This document shows, in pieces, positions 32,814 to 44,214 of a stretch of 64,000 nt of DNA. Made by a program: the position numbers and the translations under genes. Below the pieces are notes generated by a model that had not been told where the DNA came from, ran no database searches, and saw only the letters and a program-made list of their open reading frames with translations. Each line of letters starts with the position of its first letter. Position 1 is the stretch's first letter. This DNA comes from Glycine soja. Lineage: Eukaryota > Streptophyta > Magnoliopsida > Fabales > Fabaceae. The stretch is taken from contig NC_041006.1 in NCBI RefSeq assembly GCF_004193775.1, positions 18,592,093-18,656,092 of the forward strand, given 5' to 3'.

Positions 32814-33900
32814 TCAATGGCCGTTGACCTTGAAGCTCTTGTTTGTGGAGTCGCTTTTGATCTCAACTGTACCATAAGGAAAAACATTAATAGCAACAAA
32901 AGGACCAATCCACTTAGACCTCAACTTACCACTCATGAGTCCAAGCCTAGAATTATACAATAACACTTTTTGCCCAACCATGAAGTCCTTCTTAAGTATC
33001 ATGCTATCATGAAACTTCTTGGTCTTTTCTTTGTAGAACTTGGCATTCTCGTAGGCTTCTAGGCGGATTTCATCTAACTCACTCAGTTGCAACTTTCTTT
33101 CCTCACCAGCTTGATCCATAGAGAAGCTGCAAGTCTTCACTGCCGAGTATGCTTTGTGCTCAATTTCCACTAGAAGATGACATGCCTTTCCAAAGACAAC
33201 CTGATAAGGAGACATTCCTATGGGTGCTTTGTAGGCGGTCCGATGTGCCCAGAGAGCATCATCAAGCCTGGTACTCCAATCTTTCCTACTGGGCTGCACA
33301 ATCTTCTCTAAAATTCTCTTGATCTCCCTGTTAGAAATTTCTGCCTGTCCATTGGTCATGGGGTGGTATGGTGTGGATACCCTGTGTACCACCCCGTACT
33401 TTTTAAGCAGGGCATGCATTGTTCTGTTGCAAAAATGGGTTCCTTGATCACTAACAATTGCTTTAGGCACTCCAAACCTGCAAAACAGATTAGACCTAAC
33501 AAAATCTGCAACTACTTTAGCATCATTAGTTCTAATAGGCTTGGCTTCCACCCATTTTGAAACATAGTCAACTACAAGGAGAATGTAAACATAACCAAAA
33601 GAGACAGGAAAAGGGCCCATGAAATCTATACCCCAGACATCAAACACCTCACAGAATAGCATAGGTTGCTGAGGCATTTGTTGTCGCCATGTGAGTGTAT
33701 TTCCTACTCTCTGACACTGCTCACAAGTGTTGCAGATCTTCCACACATCTTTAAAGATGGTGGCCCAATAAAAGCCACAATCAAGCACTTTGCGAGCTCT
33801 CCTTTGAACACCCAGATGACCTCCCGGTGCGGAAGAATGACAAAACTGCAGGACTGAGTCAGACTCATGATCTGGAATGCATCGTCTAATGACCTGATCA
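32814..33900 (-). pseudogene. Athila-2 integrase
   Basis: The zinc domain begins near 33860 ([19 protein letters not shown], a His pair) with CNTCEQCQR completing the H-H-C-C set. The core has [12 protein letters not shown] (first Asp), [11 protein letters not shown] (second Asp) and a [19 protein letters not shown] segment (Glu). [20 protein letters not shown] and a basic C-terminal part ([20 protein letters not shown]) follow, the usual Athila-type end. It is in frame with the RT/RNase H part at 33903-34802, separated by one stop at 33903. Catalytic residues look intact. Integrase inserts the cDNA in the nucleus. Confidence 0.93.
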
Positions 33901-33902
33901 CT

Positions 33903-34802
33903 TCACAATTTCCACAAGTAGGGGTCATCCCAAATAAAATGCTTAGCATCACTTTTAATTTTATCTTTTTGGGCCTTAGATGCTAAGGGAGGAAAAACAG
34001 AAGCAACCAAATAATTGACAATGTTTGCAAACCAGGGAGTAGAAAGAGAGTCAGAAATACTATACAGTATATACAAATGATCATCCGGGAAATCATCCCG
34101 AATGGGTGAATCTGCATCCGTTACACGTTCGATCCGACTTAAATGAGCAGCAACTAAATTTTGTGCTCCGCTCCTATCACGGATCTCCAAGTCAAACTCT
34201 TGGAGCCAGAGCATCCATCGGATCAACCTAGGCTTAGAATCAGCCTTCTTCAACAAGTACTTTAGAGCTGCATGGTCAGTATAAACAATAATGCGGGTAC
34301 CAAGCAAATAAGATCGAAATTTTTCAAGAGCAAAAACTATGGCTAGAAGCTCTTTCTCAGTAGTAGTATAATTCGCTTGGGCAGCATCTAAAGTCCTAGA
34401 AGCATAATATATCACCCTGGGCAATTTATTAATTTTCTGAGCAAGGACAACCCCCAATGCATAATTTGATGCATCACACATAAGCTCAAAAGGGCCTGTC
34501 CAATCGGGTGCCTGGATGATGGGGGTGGTAGTCAGCGCTCTTTTGAGGCAATCAAAAGCCTCTTTGCATCTGTCATTAAAGACAAACTCCACCTCCTTTT
34601 GCAACAAGTAGGACAGTGGAAGGGCTACTTTGCTAAAATCCCTTATAAAGCACCTGTCGAATCCTGCATGACCAAGAAAAGATCGCACCTCTCGCACACA
34701 AGAGGGGTAAGGCAATTGTGAAATAACAGAAATTTTTGCAGGATCTACTTCAATACCCTTATTGGAAATAATGTGGCCTGAACCTATACCTTGCTCAACC
34801 AT
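33903..34802 (-). pseudogene. Athila-2 reverse transcriptase end and RNase H
   Basis: After the RT connection region ([20 protein letters not shown] and [18 protein letters not shown]) comes RNase [19 protein letters not shown] (first Asp), [19 protein letters not shown] (Glu) and [14 protein letters not shown] (second Asp). The end is [15 protein letters not shown]. Order and residues are standard for Ty3 RNase H. In frame with 34932-35321. Confidence 0.93.
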
Positions 34803-35321
34803 AAAATGACATTTTTCAAAATTTAGAACAAGGTTAGTTTAAATACATCTATTCAAAACTTTTTCCAAACTATCCAAACAACCATCAAAAGAGGATCCAT
34901 ATACAGTGAAATCATCCGTAAACACCTCTATTCAATTTTCTAAGAAATCACTGAAAATACTAATCATGCACCGCTGGAAGGTACCAGGGGCATTGCATAG
35001 GCCGAAGGGCATCCACCTATAGGCAAAAGTGCCGAAGGGGCAGGTGAATGTGGTCTTTTCCTGATCCTCAAGAGCAATAGTAATTTGCATATAACCAAAA
35101 AAACCATCAAGGAAACAGTAGTGAGATTTACCTGCCAGGGGCTCAAGCATCTGCTCAATGAATGGCAGGGGAAAATGGTCCTTTTTGGTAACGTGGTTCA
35201 GCCTCCTATAGTCAATGCAGACTGTCCAACTATTCTGCACTCGAGTAGGAATCAGCTCCTTCATCTCATTTTTTATCACTGTGAGGCCGGTCTTCTTCGG
35301 GACTACCTGGACGGGACTCAC
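34803..35321 (-). pseudogene. Athila-2 reverse transcriptase core
   Basis: SPVQVVPKKTGLTVIKNEMK, then WTVCIDYRRLNHVTKKDHFP and FPLPFIEQMLEPLAGKSHYC, FLDGFFGYMQITIALEDQEK, and MPFGLCNAPGTFQRCMISIF. After a stop at about 34932 the same frame continues with EVFTDDFTVYGSSFDGCLDS, which has the double-Asp box (F-T-D-D, usually F-M-D-D). A second stop is near 34840. A one-base insertion at about 35370 puts it out of frame with the protease. Confidence 0.9.
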
Positions 35322-36987
35322 CCATTAGCTGTCGGAGATAGGATAAATGATTCCAGCTTGCAAAAGCCTTGGTTATCTCCTTCTTCACTACATCAAGAAT
35401 CACCGGGTTGAGTCTTCTCTGTGGCTGTCTTACTGGTTTAGCTCCATCCTCTAAATTTATTCGATGCATACACGTGGATGGGCTAATACCAGGAATGTCC
35501 GCCAGGGTCCAGCCTATAGCCTTCTTATGCTTCTTGAGAACAGACAACAACTTCTCCTCTTGCTCATCAGCAAGGGAGGCAGATAAAATCACTAGAAAAC
35601 TTTTGCTATCATCCAAGTAAGCGTATTTTAAATTTGATGGCAGAGGCTTCAATTCTGGTGTGGTCGGCTGGATAGTGGTAGAAAGAGATGGTTTCTCAGC
35701 CTGTACCTCATAAAGAAAGTTAGAGGTATGTGTACTTCCTGAAACATGGTTAGTCCTATCTGACTTTATAAAATCAATCTCAAGAGGTAAAACACCACCA
35801 CCAGACATGCAATCAGTATCACTTTTAGATTCACTTTCAGCATCAAATTCAGGCATATGATCAAGTACAATTTCAGACTCAATGCATGAAGAGTGAGAGG
35901 CATGCAGATTAGAGTAAAGATCAGTCATGTATTCATCAACAACATGGTCAATTATTTCAGCACGAAATACAGAAAGATCTTCAGATGGGTATTTCATAGC
36001 ATCCAGAATATTAAAATGAACAGTTATATCACCAAACTCCATGGATAGTGTGCCTGCATAAACATCTATCATAGTTCTATCAGTTTTCATAAAGGGTCTA
36101 CCTAGAATGATGGGAACTGATCCTTGAGAAAATCCATCTTCCATATTCAAAATATAAAAATCAACAGGGAAAATCAGTTCACCAACTCTAACTAAGACAT
36201 CTTCTATGAAACCAACAAGGTAGGCAACACTTCTATTAGCTAAATGAATTACCACATCAGTTGACTGCATGGGACCTAGAGATAGAGAATTAAAAATAGA
36301 CAGAGGCATAACACTAATAGAAGCTCCTAAATCTAGCATGGCATTGTCAAACTTACTATTCCCTATAATACAAGGTATGCTGAATGTACCTGGATCTTTA
36401 CATTTTTCAGGAATTTGGGGAACAGATTTACCAATCAATGCGGAGACATTTCTGCCCATGCTAATTCGTTCACTTCCTTTAAGCTTCCTCTTATTAGTGC
36501 ACAGCTCCTTCAAGAATTTAGCATATCTTGGAATTTGTTTAATTGCATCCAGCAGAGGTATATTTACCTCTACTTTTCTAAATGTTTCCAAGATCTCTTT
36601 CTCTGCCTCTTCCATTTTTTTGTTGGAAACTGCTCTTGGAGGGAATGGAAGAGGGGGAATGTGCTGCTTCTGCAAATTAGAATTACCTGTGGAAGAAGAT
36701 TCACCTGCACAGAAATTGTTAGGTAAATTTTTGTCATCACCTTTTTCTGGAGTAGAGTGAAGTTTGGCAGGTTCATTTGCAGATGAGGAAGGTGCTACGG
36801 GTTGAGGTCCTTGACACTGCTTTCCCGACCTCAATGAAATGGCACTGACATTTTTGGGATTTTGGATAGCTTGAGAAGGTAGCTTGTCAGAATTCTGGGA
36901 CTGTTGTTGATTCCATTGTGTGGCTAATTGTCCCATCTGATTAGTCAAGCTCTGAATGGAAGCTCTGGGCTCTTTTTGAAACTGCAT
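35322..36987 (-). pseudogene. Athila-2 gag end, protease and RT start
   Basis: A long frame (573 residues) with the gag C-terminal part (SIQSLTNQMGQLATQWNQQQ), a linker with PPLPFPPRAVSNKK, a helix LLDAIKQIPRYAKFLKELC and KRKLKGSERISMGRNVSALI. The aspartic protease follows: FDNAMLDLGASISVMPLSIF (D-L-G-A active site) and SVPIILGRPFMKTDRTMID. It continues into the acidic linker and RT N-terminus (KKAIGWTLADIPGISPSTCM, HRINLEDGAKPVRQPQRRLN). The last 30-odd residues are out of frame after the insertion near 35370. Confidence 0.9.
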
Positions 36988-38178
36988 GTTCTACATAGTC
37001 ATTTGCCTCACAAGTTCTTCGAGGGAAGGTTGTGGAGGGGCCTCAACTGTTGGCTGTTTCTGGGGCTGTTGCTGTTGTTGGATTGGTGGAGGAATGCATG
37101 GTTTGCTTGGGCCAGCAACATCTTGGAAGGAAGGAGCAGGCTGCTGTTGTTGTTGCTGAGGGCTGGACCATCTGAGATTAGGGTGATTCCTCCATCCAGG
37201 GTTGTATCTATTGCTGGAGAGGTCATAATTGTTCTACTGTGGTTGATTTTGCTGCTGAGGTTGAGAAGGTCTATTGTAAATATTTGCAGCATAAGCTTCG
37301 GGTTGCTCAATTGCTCCAGGTTGCTGCATGGAAGGGCAAAGGTCTGCATGGTGGTCAGCAGAGGAGCACAAACCACAGACCCTTGCAACATGTACAGATT
37401 TTTGGTTCAAGGCCAGCTGGGTTACCAAGTTAACCAATGCATCCAGTTTTCCTTCAAGCTTCTTAGTTTCAGATGATGCAGCTGAGTTTGTAGCTACCTC
37501 ATGCACTCCTCTAATGACTATAGCATCATTTCTGGTGCTAAACTGCTGGGAGTTGGAAGCCATCTTCTCAATTAAATTTCTGGCTTCAGCAGGAGTCATG
37601 TCTCCAAGGGCTCCACCACTAGCAGCATCTATCATACTTCTCTCCATATTACTAAGTCCTTCATAAAAATATTGGAGAACCAGCTGCTCCAAAATCTGAT
37701 GGTGAGGGCAACTGGCACATAATTTTTTAAATCTCTCCCAGTATTCATACAGGCTCTCTCCACTGAGTTGTCTAATACCTGAGATATCCTTCCTGATGGT
37801 TGTGGTCCTAGAAGCAGGGAAAAATTTTTCTAAGAATACTCTCTTAAGGTCATCCCAGCTCGTGATGGACCTTGGAGCAAGGTAATACAGCAAGTCCTTT
37901 GTCACTCCCTCTAAAGAATGAGGAAAAGCCTTCAGAAATATGTGATCCTCTTGGACATCTGGGGGTTTCATGGTGGAGCAGACAATATGAAATTCCTTTA
38001 AATGCTTGTGCGGGTCTTCACCTGCAAGGCCTTGAAACTTTGGAAGCAAATGAATCAGTCCAGTTTTAAGAACATATGGGACATCCTCATCAGGGTATTG
38101 GATGCATAAGCTTTCGTAGGTGAAATTAGGTGCAGCCATTTCCCTTAGAGTCCTCTCACGGGGTGGAGGTTGTGCCAT
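36988..38178 (-). pseudogene. Athila-2 gag
   Basis: Starts at ATG 38178 (AQPPPRERTLREMAAPNFTY). Gag domain: LPKFQGLAGEDPHKHLKEFH, LYYLAPRSITSWDDLKRVFL, EKFFPASRTTTIRKDISGIR, and QLSGESLYEYWERFKKLCAS. A zinc knuckle CGLCSSADHHADLC lies at about residues 275-288. Two in-frame stops (TAG at 37234 and one at about 36988) separate it from the protease frame, but all segments share one phase, so gag and protease were one polyprotein. The Gln/Pro-rich stretch (37020-37260) is a low-complexity linker. Gag forms the particle. Confidence 0.93.
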
Positions 38179-39223
38179 GTTCTCATAATGTTCAAAATCA
38201 GAGTGCTCAAAAGTTTAATGCTCAAAATCAGGATGTTCAAAATCACCAATAACAGAATGTACAGATTCACCAGTAATGGAATGCTCAGGATGATCAAAAG
38301 GTATAAAATGATGCCTAACTAATCTATGAAATGTCCTATCTATCTCAGGATCAAAGGGTTGTAAGTCAGATGGATTGCCTCTAGTCATACACTACATTCA
38401 GCATGCACAACTAGTTGCCTTGTCATGTAAATAAAGGTGTAGGTTTGAACTACAGCTACCCTCAAATGATATCCAAATAACTTGAAATTTTGTGAGTAAC
38501 CTTATAAAATGATGCGAAGATAGCACAAAAAGTTTCAGGCAAAAATTCAAAGTCTAACTATGGAAGCTAAAAATGGTAGGTTAAGAAAAATAAGTGAATA
38601 AAACTTGAAAAATAAAAAACTTTTGACAAAATCACTATTTTTGGACGATGGAGACCTCAGCCAGCCTACGGCAGGCTACCACGGTGTAGGAAAGTTTTTT
38701 CTACCCCAAATACATATATAATAATTGCGATTCTGATAACCGGAGCAAAAGTTATAGTCGTTCGAAGTTTTGACAAACACAAAATTTGCTACTTTTTTGG
38801 AACTTTCAAATCTGACCAAACTAAAGGTTCTAGCTATTTTTCCCACAAAATATGGATTGAAAGAAGTTACCACAAAAAAATTCAGCCAAAAATAACAACC
38901 CTAGCTACTAAAACAAAAAAATCCCAAATAATTCAGCATGGGTGGTCGTAAAAATCCGTCGCTACATGATTTCTACTATACTCTGTTTTGCTGCATGCAA
39001 AAGTGGTCGCTAAGTCCGTCACAAAACACTATTCACAGCAAAACACCCAAAACTTAAACAGGGGAAGCGCTTAATAGGAAAACTGAAACAGAACACACAT
39101 TAAACAAAATACCAGGATATTAAACAACACTAACACACATACTAACACAATACTAACAATTAAACATAAAACATGAAAGAATTAAACACACAACGCTAGC
39201 TATTATGAACCTTTGGACACTGC
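38179..39223 (-). mobile_element. Athila-2 5' leader
   Basis: About 1 kb between primer site and gag. No protein is recognised (frame 38676-38873 lacks motifs). A short repeated series of TCAAAATCA/TGCTCA units lies at 38195-38300, just upstream of gag. Confidence 0.6.
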
Positions 39224-39241
39224 TCCCCGGCAACGGCGCCA
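39224..39241 (-). other. Primer-binding site of Athila-2 (tRNA-Asp)
   Basis: Minus strand TGGCGCCGTTGCCGGGGA, the known Athila site complementary to the tRNA-Asp 3' end, complete and unmutated. Four bases separate it from the LTR. Confidence 0.92.
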
Positions 39242-39245
39242 AATT

Positions 39246-40368
39246 TGATCAAGGCCATACCCGAATCAAATAAACATGAAAATGCAGTAACTAGGAAGTG
39301 ATCCTAGGTCGTTTCCCAATGAGCAATGATAAACCAAATGTTCATAATACACTTGCAGTGACAGTAACGATTGGGGGGGTTTGTTTGTTTTGTGATTTAA
39401 AGGACATAACAACTAAACTGGAATACAAAACTACTAATATTAAAAATGGGTTGTTTCCTCTAATTCAGAAGCCATTCTCTTATCCTGGGTTATGGAGAAT
39501 TCGTCCCTAACAGTTAACCAGTTAATCCAACCCTATTTCAATTTTCTAAGCGAAAATCAACTTAGGGTTGTCAATACGTGATTAGGCAACACATACACCA
39601 GTTAGCCCTTCATCCATTAAGCATGAACACAAGTTAGGCTCAGAGGCAATTAATCAAACACGAAGCGTGCACTGATTAATGTTCACGAAATTGGGTTAAC
39701 TGGTGAAAGGGAAACTGCTAGGAAGCCACATTATAAATGAAACCTCAAAGAGAGTTGGGCTTCGTCCTCAAAAGGAAACAACACCAGAAAATCTAGTCTT
39801 CCATAGATTCAAATAGAAAACATGAATGAAACTAAAAGCAGAAACGTAAATGAAGCAGAAATGTAAATGAAAGTAGAAGAAGAAACAAGAACGAAATTGT
39901 TATTAGAAGCAGAAAATGGAAAATTGCATTAAGAACGAAACAATAGCATTCAAGCAGAAAAACGTAAAAACCCTAAACAAAGCTCTGAATAATGAATAAC
40001 ATAACAGAATAGCCTTGCACGAATCCCAAGGCTGCTATTTAAAAAGAGTCACTCAAAGTCACTAGGCCCTATTACAATACTCTGGCCCAAAACGAAATAA
40101 ACACTAAACCATATAGAATAAAATTTCGAAATTTCCTAATTAGAAATTAACTAAGATAAGCGTTGCTTTATTTGCCCTCTTCATGTCCACAACCAAAATC
40201 CGGATTAAGCCCAATGTTTCATTAATTCCTGAAATTAGATTAAAAACATCAAATTAGCTAAATGAGCCCAAATAATAAAGCTGCCTAATTAATTGACAAT
40301 TAAGACCAATCAGTAATTAAAATGGTGCTAAAAGGGTTTAGAAAATAGAAGAAAATGATGGCACATCA
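39246..40368 (-). mobile_element. Athila-2 5' LTR
   Basis: Plus-strand edges TGATCAAGGCC and GGCACATCA, followed by AGGTT. Partner of 30039-31200, with clear sequence agreement along the full length. A TTTTTAAATAGC-like TATA element lies near 40040 on the minus strand. Confidence 0.92.
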
Positions 40369-40373
40369 AGGTT

Positions 40374-41071
40374 CAAACCCTAAAATTCCATGGGCTTGGT
40401 CCTTCCTTGGATAAGAGTGAGAGCCATATGATTTTGAAGAAGGCTTTCTTTTAAGGCTTGGTCCCCATATGGAAGGAGTTAAACCTTGTCCCTCACTTCC
40501 ATATAAAGCCCACTAAGGAACTGAGCTATGCTTGTTCTTTCCTCCTCCCTAAGTCCAACTCTTAAAAGGAGTAGTTGCATTTGTTGTCTATATTCTTCAA
40601 CACTCATACTCCCTTGTCTAAGCCTTTGGAGCTTGTCCATAAGCTCTCTTTCATAGTAGGAGGGAATGTGCCTCTTCCTCAGGGCACTCTTAAGATCATT
40701 CCAATACTCTACTTGAGGATCCCCATGAATCCTTCGTTCCCTAACAAGGTAATTCCACCAATAGAGGGCATCCCTTGAAAGCTAAGGGTAGCCAATGGAA
40801 CTTTTCTCTCTTCGCTAATATAATGACAAGCAAAGAGTTCTTCAACCTTCATTTCCCAATCCAAGTAGGCCTCAACATTATCTTTTCCATGGAAATACGG
40901 GAGGCTAATGTTAACCTCTTGAGGCCTTCTATCCTTTTCTCTTCTTTGGGAGTGATGTTTAGTATGTGAACTATGGCGCCCTCTATAATAGTCGCTAAGT
41001 TCTTCACTTAAACTTTTGCAAGAGTCATGACTACTATAGGAGGCATGTTTTTCTCTTTTCATTTCTTTCAT
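40374..41071 (-). pseudogene. CHR-2 gag
   Basis: From about 41071 it reads SSHDSCKSLSEELSDYYRGR, then EVNISLPYFHGKDNVEAYLD, WEMKVEELFACHYISEERK and TLSFQG, then loses frame by a one-base deletion near 40770 (CHR-1 has GYALYWW). The shifted frames further left still match CHR-1 gag up to the Athila-2 insertion at 40373. The first 60-70 residues of CHR-1 gag are missing: the leader phrase CCCCCAACAAGAAG joins directly to the Lys-rich helix. Confidence 0.8.
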
Positions 41072-42800
41072 TATGGTTCCTTCTTGTTGGGGGTTTGAAA
41101 ACAAAAGGTAAAAGAAACTATGGTTGAAACTAGCCAAAATAAACACTAAAAAAGGAGTGAAAGATAAGGTAAAAACTAATTGGTGGCAATCTACCTAGGC
41201 AGTTTGACAATGGAGAGTAAAGGTTATAAGCTATGAAAGTAAGCAAGAAATTAAAGTGCAAGAAATGAAAACTAGGCAGATCCTAAGAGTGTTTGGATGA
41301 CCTCATTTAAGGTTCCCAACATAACACTCACTATCCTAAGGGAAAATTGCCTAAAATTATTATAGACAAATGGAAGTGGGGTGACCTATTGGAGGCTCCC
41401 AACTTACTTCCAATGAAAGGCCTTTCTGTTACAAAATTTGAAAGCAAAGCAAATTGCCAATTACAAAATTACAAAAAAAAAGTCCTTAATTGTGGTGGCT
41501 ATTCTCTCTTTGGTGTTTCACTCAATTTGGAGTGCTTCTTAGTCCAATAGCTCTTAAGGTGGTTGGCCCCTTGATTCTTGACTCAAATTCTTCAAGGTAT
41601 GGCACCAATCCTCCTTTCCAATTCCCTATATGGCAACTCACAAGCAAGGAAACAAAGAGACAAGCAATAACCAAAGACCAAAAAAATGAAATGAAAGCTA
41701 AACCAATAAAGTTTTAACAAGACAAATTTTCAAGGATTATTCAACAATTAAAGCAATGAAAAGCACACAAAAGCAAGCTAGGACTCAAAGAGAAACCAAG
41801 AATGGCTCTAGAGTAGAGTAGAAAAACTAAAAAGAAAAAAAAAAGACTCAAGAAACCTCTAGTTTTGGAACTTGTTTTCACAATAATTTTCAATTGAAGT
41901 TTCAGAACTAGGATTGGTATAAAATAGGCACCAATCATAGAACAAATTTTGAGCCAAAACAACAAGCACACTTCCCTTTCACTTTTTTTTTTCCTGGACA
42001 CTGATTTTTCAGCCAAATTGTGTGATTTTTCTTATTTTGTCCTTTAATCCAAATCGGTTGGTTCTTTTTTCTTAATTTTGGTCCAGATGTATAGAAAATT
42101 AAATAAAAATTTCAGCTCAAAAAACGAAGTTACCAATTCCCAGTAATTTATACAAGTTCGTATGTTCAAGCTGCCAACACCAGCAATTTAAACCTAGAAA
42201 TCAAGAGTAGTGTTTATGTTGCTTAAGGCTTGGATAGTTACAATTTGTGTTTTCTTATGCTCAATTATCTTGATTAACAAAATTCAAGAGAGCTTAAGAC
42301 TTATTTTGATTCACAAATCCAGCCACAACTCAGCACCACAACTCAACTTCATCATAGGCATCATGTAGGAAACTTAGAAAACAAAAAAAATAGTTCAACA
42401 ACAAGACTACTTCTAGGAATTGATTTAGAACATGTTATGAACTAAATAACATGCATGAATTATACTCAAAATTCAAAAGATAGGCTAAGAATGACAAGAA
42501 TACATGAACAAATGTATCTAGAATTCAATAAACAAAATAAAAATTCAACACAAACTTAGAACATAATGTGACAATTACTATGACTAAACATGACTCTAAG
42601 ACAACATGGATTAAGTGATTTACACTTAGATTTTTGTGTTTTTTTTTCTAATCAATATTTTGGAATAAAATTTAGATCTAAAGGTTCAGCACAAGAATAT
42701 TATGAATGAAAAATGATAGAACCTAAAATAAACACAAAAACATGATTCAAGAGTAGATCTACAAAATTTGAACCATAGAAATGCAACAAGTGTAGATCTA
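41072..42800 (-). mobile_element. CHR-2 5' leader
   Basis: Inverted copy of the CHR-1 leader (19923-21817), same length class, no protein. At the right edge it ends at AAGTGTAGATCTA, where about 180 bp of leader, the primer site and the inner end of the LTR have been removed. Frames at 41347-41717, 41741-42016 and 42700-42933 are unsupported. Confidence 0.7.
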
Positions 42801-43443
42801 AGAAGAAGCTCACCACCATAGGAGGCCATGGATAAGAGCTTGGAGGAAGAAGGAGATGAATGAAGGGAGAGGGAGAGAAGAGCACAAAATTTTGTGCTCT
42901 AAAAGAGCTCTGAAATCTGAAGTTAATATTCAAATTATCAAAGTTTCAAAAAATGCACACACATGATCTCTATTTATAGCCTAAGTGTCACACAAAAATG
43001 GAGGGAAATTTGAATTTCACTTGAATTTGAAATTGAATTAGTGGAGCCAAACTTTGGAGCCAAAATTTCACTAATTATGATTAGTGAATTTAGTTATGGT
43101 TAAGCCCACTAATCCAAGATCAATTCCAAGATTCTCCACTAAATGTGCTTAGGTGTCATGAGACATGTAAAGCATGAAGGACATGCACAAAGTGTGACTA
43201 CATGATGTGGCAATGGGGTGTAGTAAGCAAATGCTCACCTCCCCCTCTAAAATTTAATTGGATTGGGCTTCTACCAATTCAATTAAATTTATTTCCAACC
43301 ACACACATCAAATATTCACCCAGTGCATGTGAAATTATAAAACTACCCCTAATACAAAAACTAGTCTAGGTGCCCTAAAATACAAGGGCTGAAAAATCCT
43401 ATATTTCTAGGGTACCCTACCTACATTATGGAGCCCTAAATAC
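42801..43443 (-). mobile_element. CHR-2 5' LTR, truncated at both ends
   Basis: Aligns with 26652-27300 of the 3' LTR from AGAAGCTCACCACCATAGG to GGAGCCCTAAATAC. About 130 bp are lost at the inner end and 180 bp at the outer end. The outer break abuts Athila-3 internal sequence (TCACATTAGCC), so one deletion removed the LTR edge, its target duplication, and the rest of the Athila-3 3' LTR. Confidence 0.8.
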
Positions 43444-44214
43444 ATCACATTAGCCACCAAATGATAGAAATCCTTAACAAAACACCTTTGCTCTTCTAAC
43501 CTAAGGTAAGGTAGGAAATTTTTATCCTAGGTTAGTGTTCCAACAAAATATGAAGTGTTTGGCTCAAAGGGCTTGCAAATGATAAAACAATATACATCGG
43601 AATAGCTTTTTGACTAATGGCTTAAAATGAAAGAAAAAAAGAATGCCTAAATCATATCCATGAATCATATGTTATGACAATTGGAAATTCGTGAAAAATC
43701 AACTGTAGAACATATCAATGAGGACACTCAACATAAAATCTGAGGTTGAACACAATCACTAAAGCTTAAGGCATGTTTCCATGTTCGAATCAAATCAATG
43801 TTTTGAAAGTTGATCTTTTATCAAGTCCATACAAAAACATCTGAATTCATTTGGTATTTGGGAAAGTCCTTCATTGTTTTTCATTCTTAATGCTTCCAAA
43901 AAAAATCACTTTCTTGTGTTTTGATCATCAAAAGTAAGTTTCAAAAACATCGGTTGTCGATTCTTTCCAAAGCATGTTATGTCCAAGAGAAATTTTCTAT
44001 TTAAGTCCCAAAAAAAGTTTTATATAATCTACAACTACATTAACAGAACAAAATATATCAAAGCATGCATAAATTAGTCAAAAACACAAACTCGCGTAAG
44101 TTTCCAAACAAATATCCAAAATAGTAAATAAGGTAATAAAGTACAAAAATTTAATACAAAGAGATTAGTGAACATAAAGACAAGTCACAAATTTTTGAAG
44201 ATCATGGCTGGGGA
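43444..44214 (-). mobile_element. Athila-3 3' untranslated internal region
   Basis: AT-rich, no protein recognised. It lies after the env-like stop on the minus strand. Its polypurine tract is missing because of the deletion at 43443/43444. Confidence 0.55.

Noticed and set aside
36269..36760. 163-residue plus-strand open frame opposite Athila-2 gag-protease
   Set aside because: It is antisense to a recognised protease/gag frame with intact motifs; no domain or start context of its own.
36928..37476. 182-residue plus-strand frame rich in Leu and Arg
   Set aside because: Antisense to the Gln/Pro-rich gag linker; its composition is the mirror of CAG/CAA repeats.
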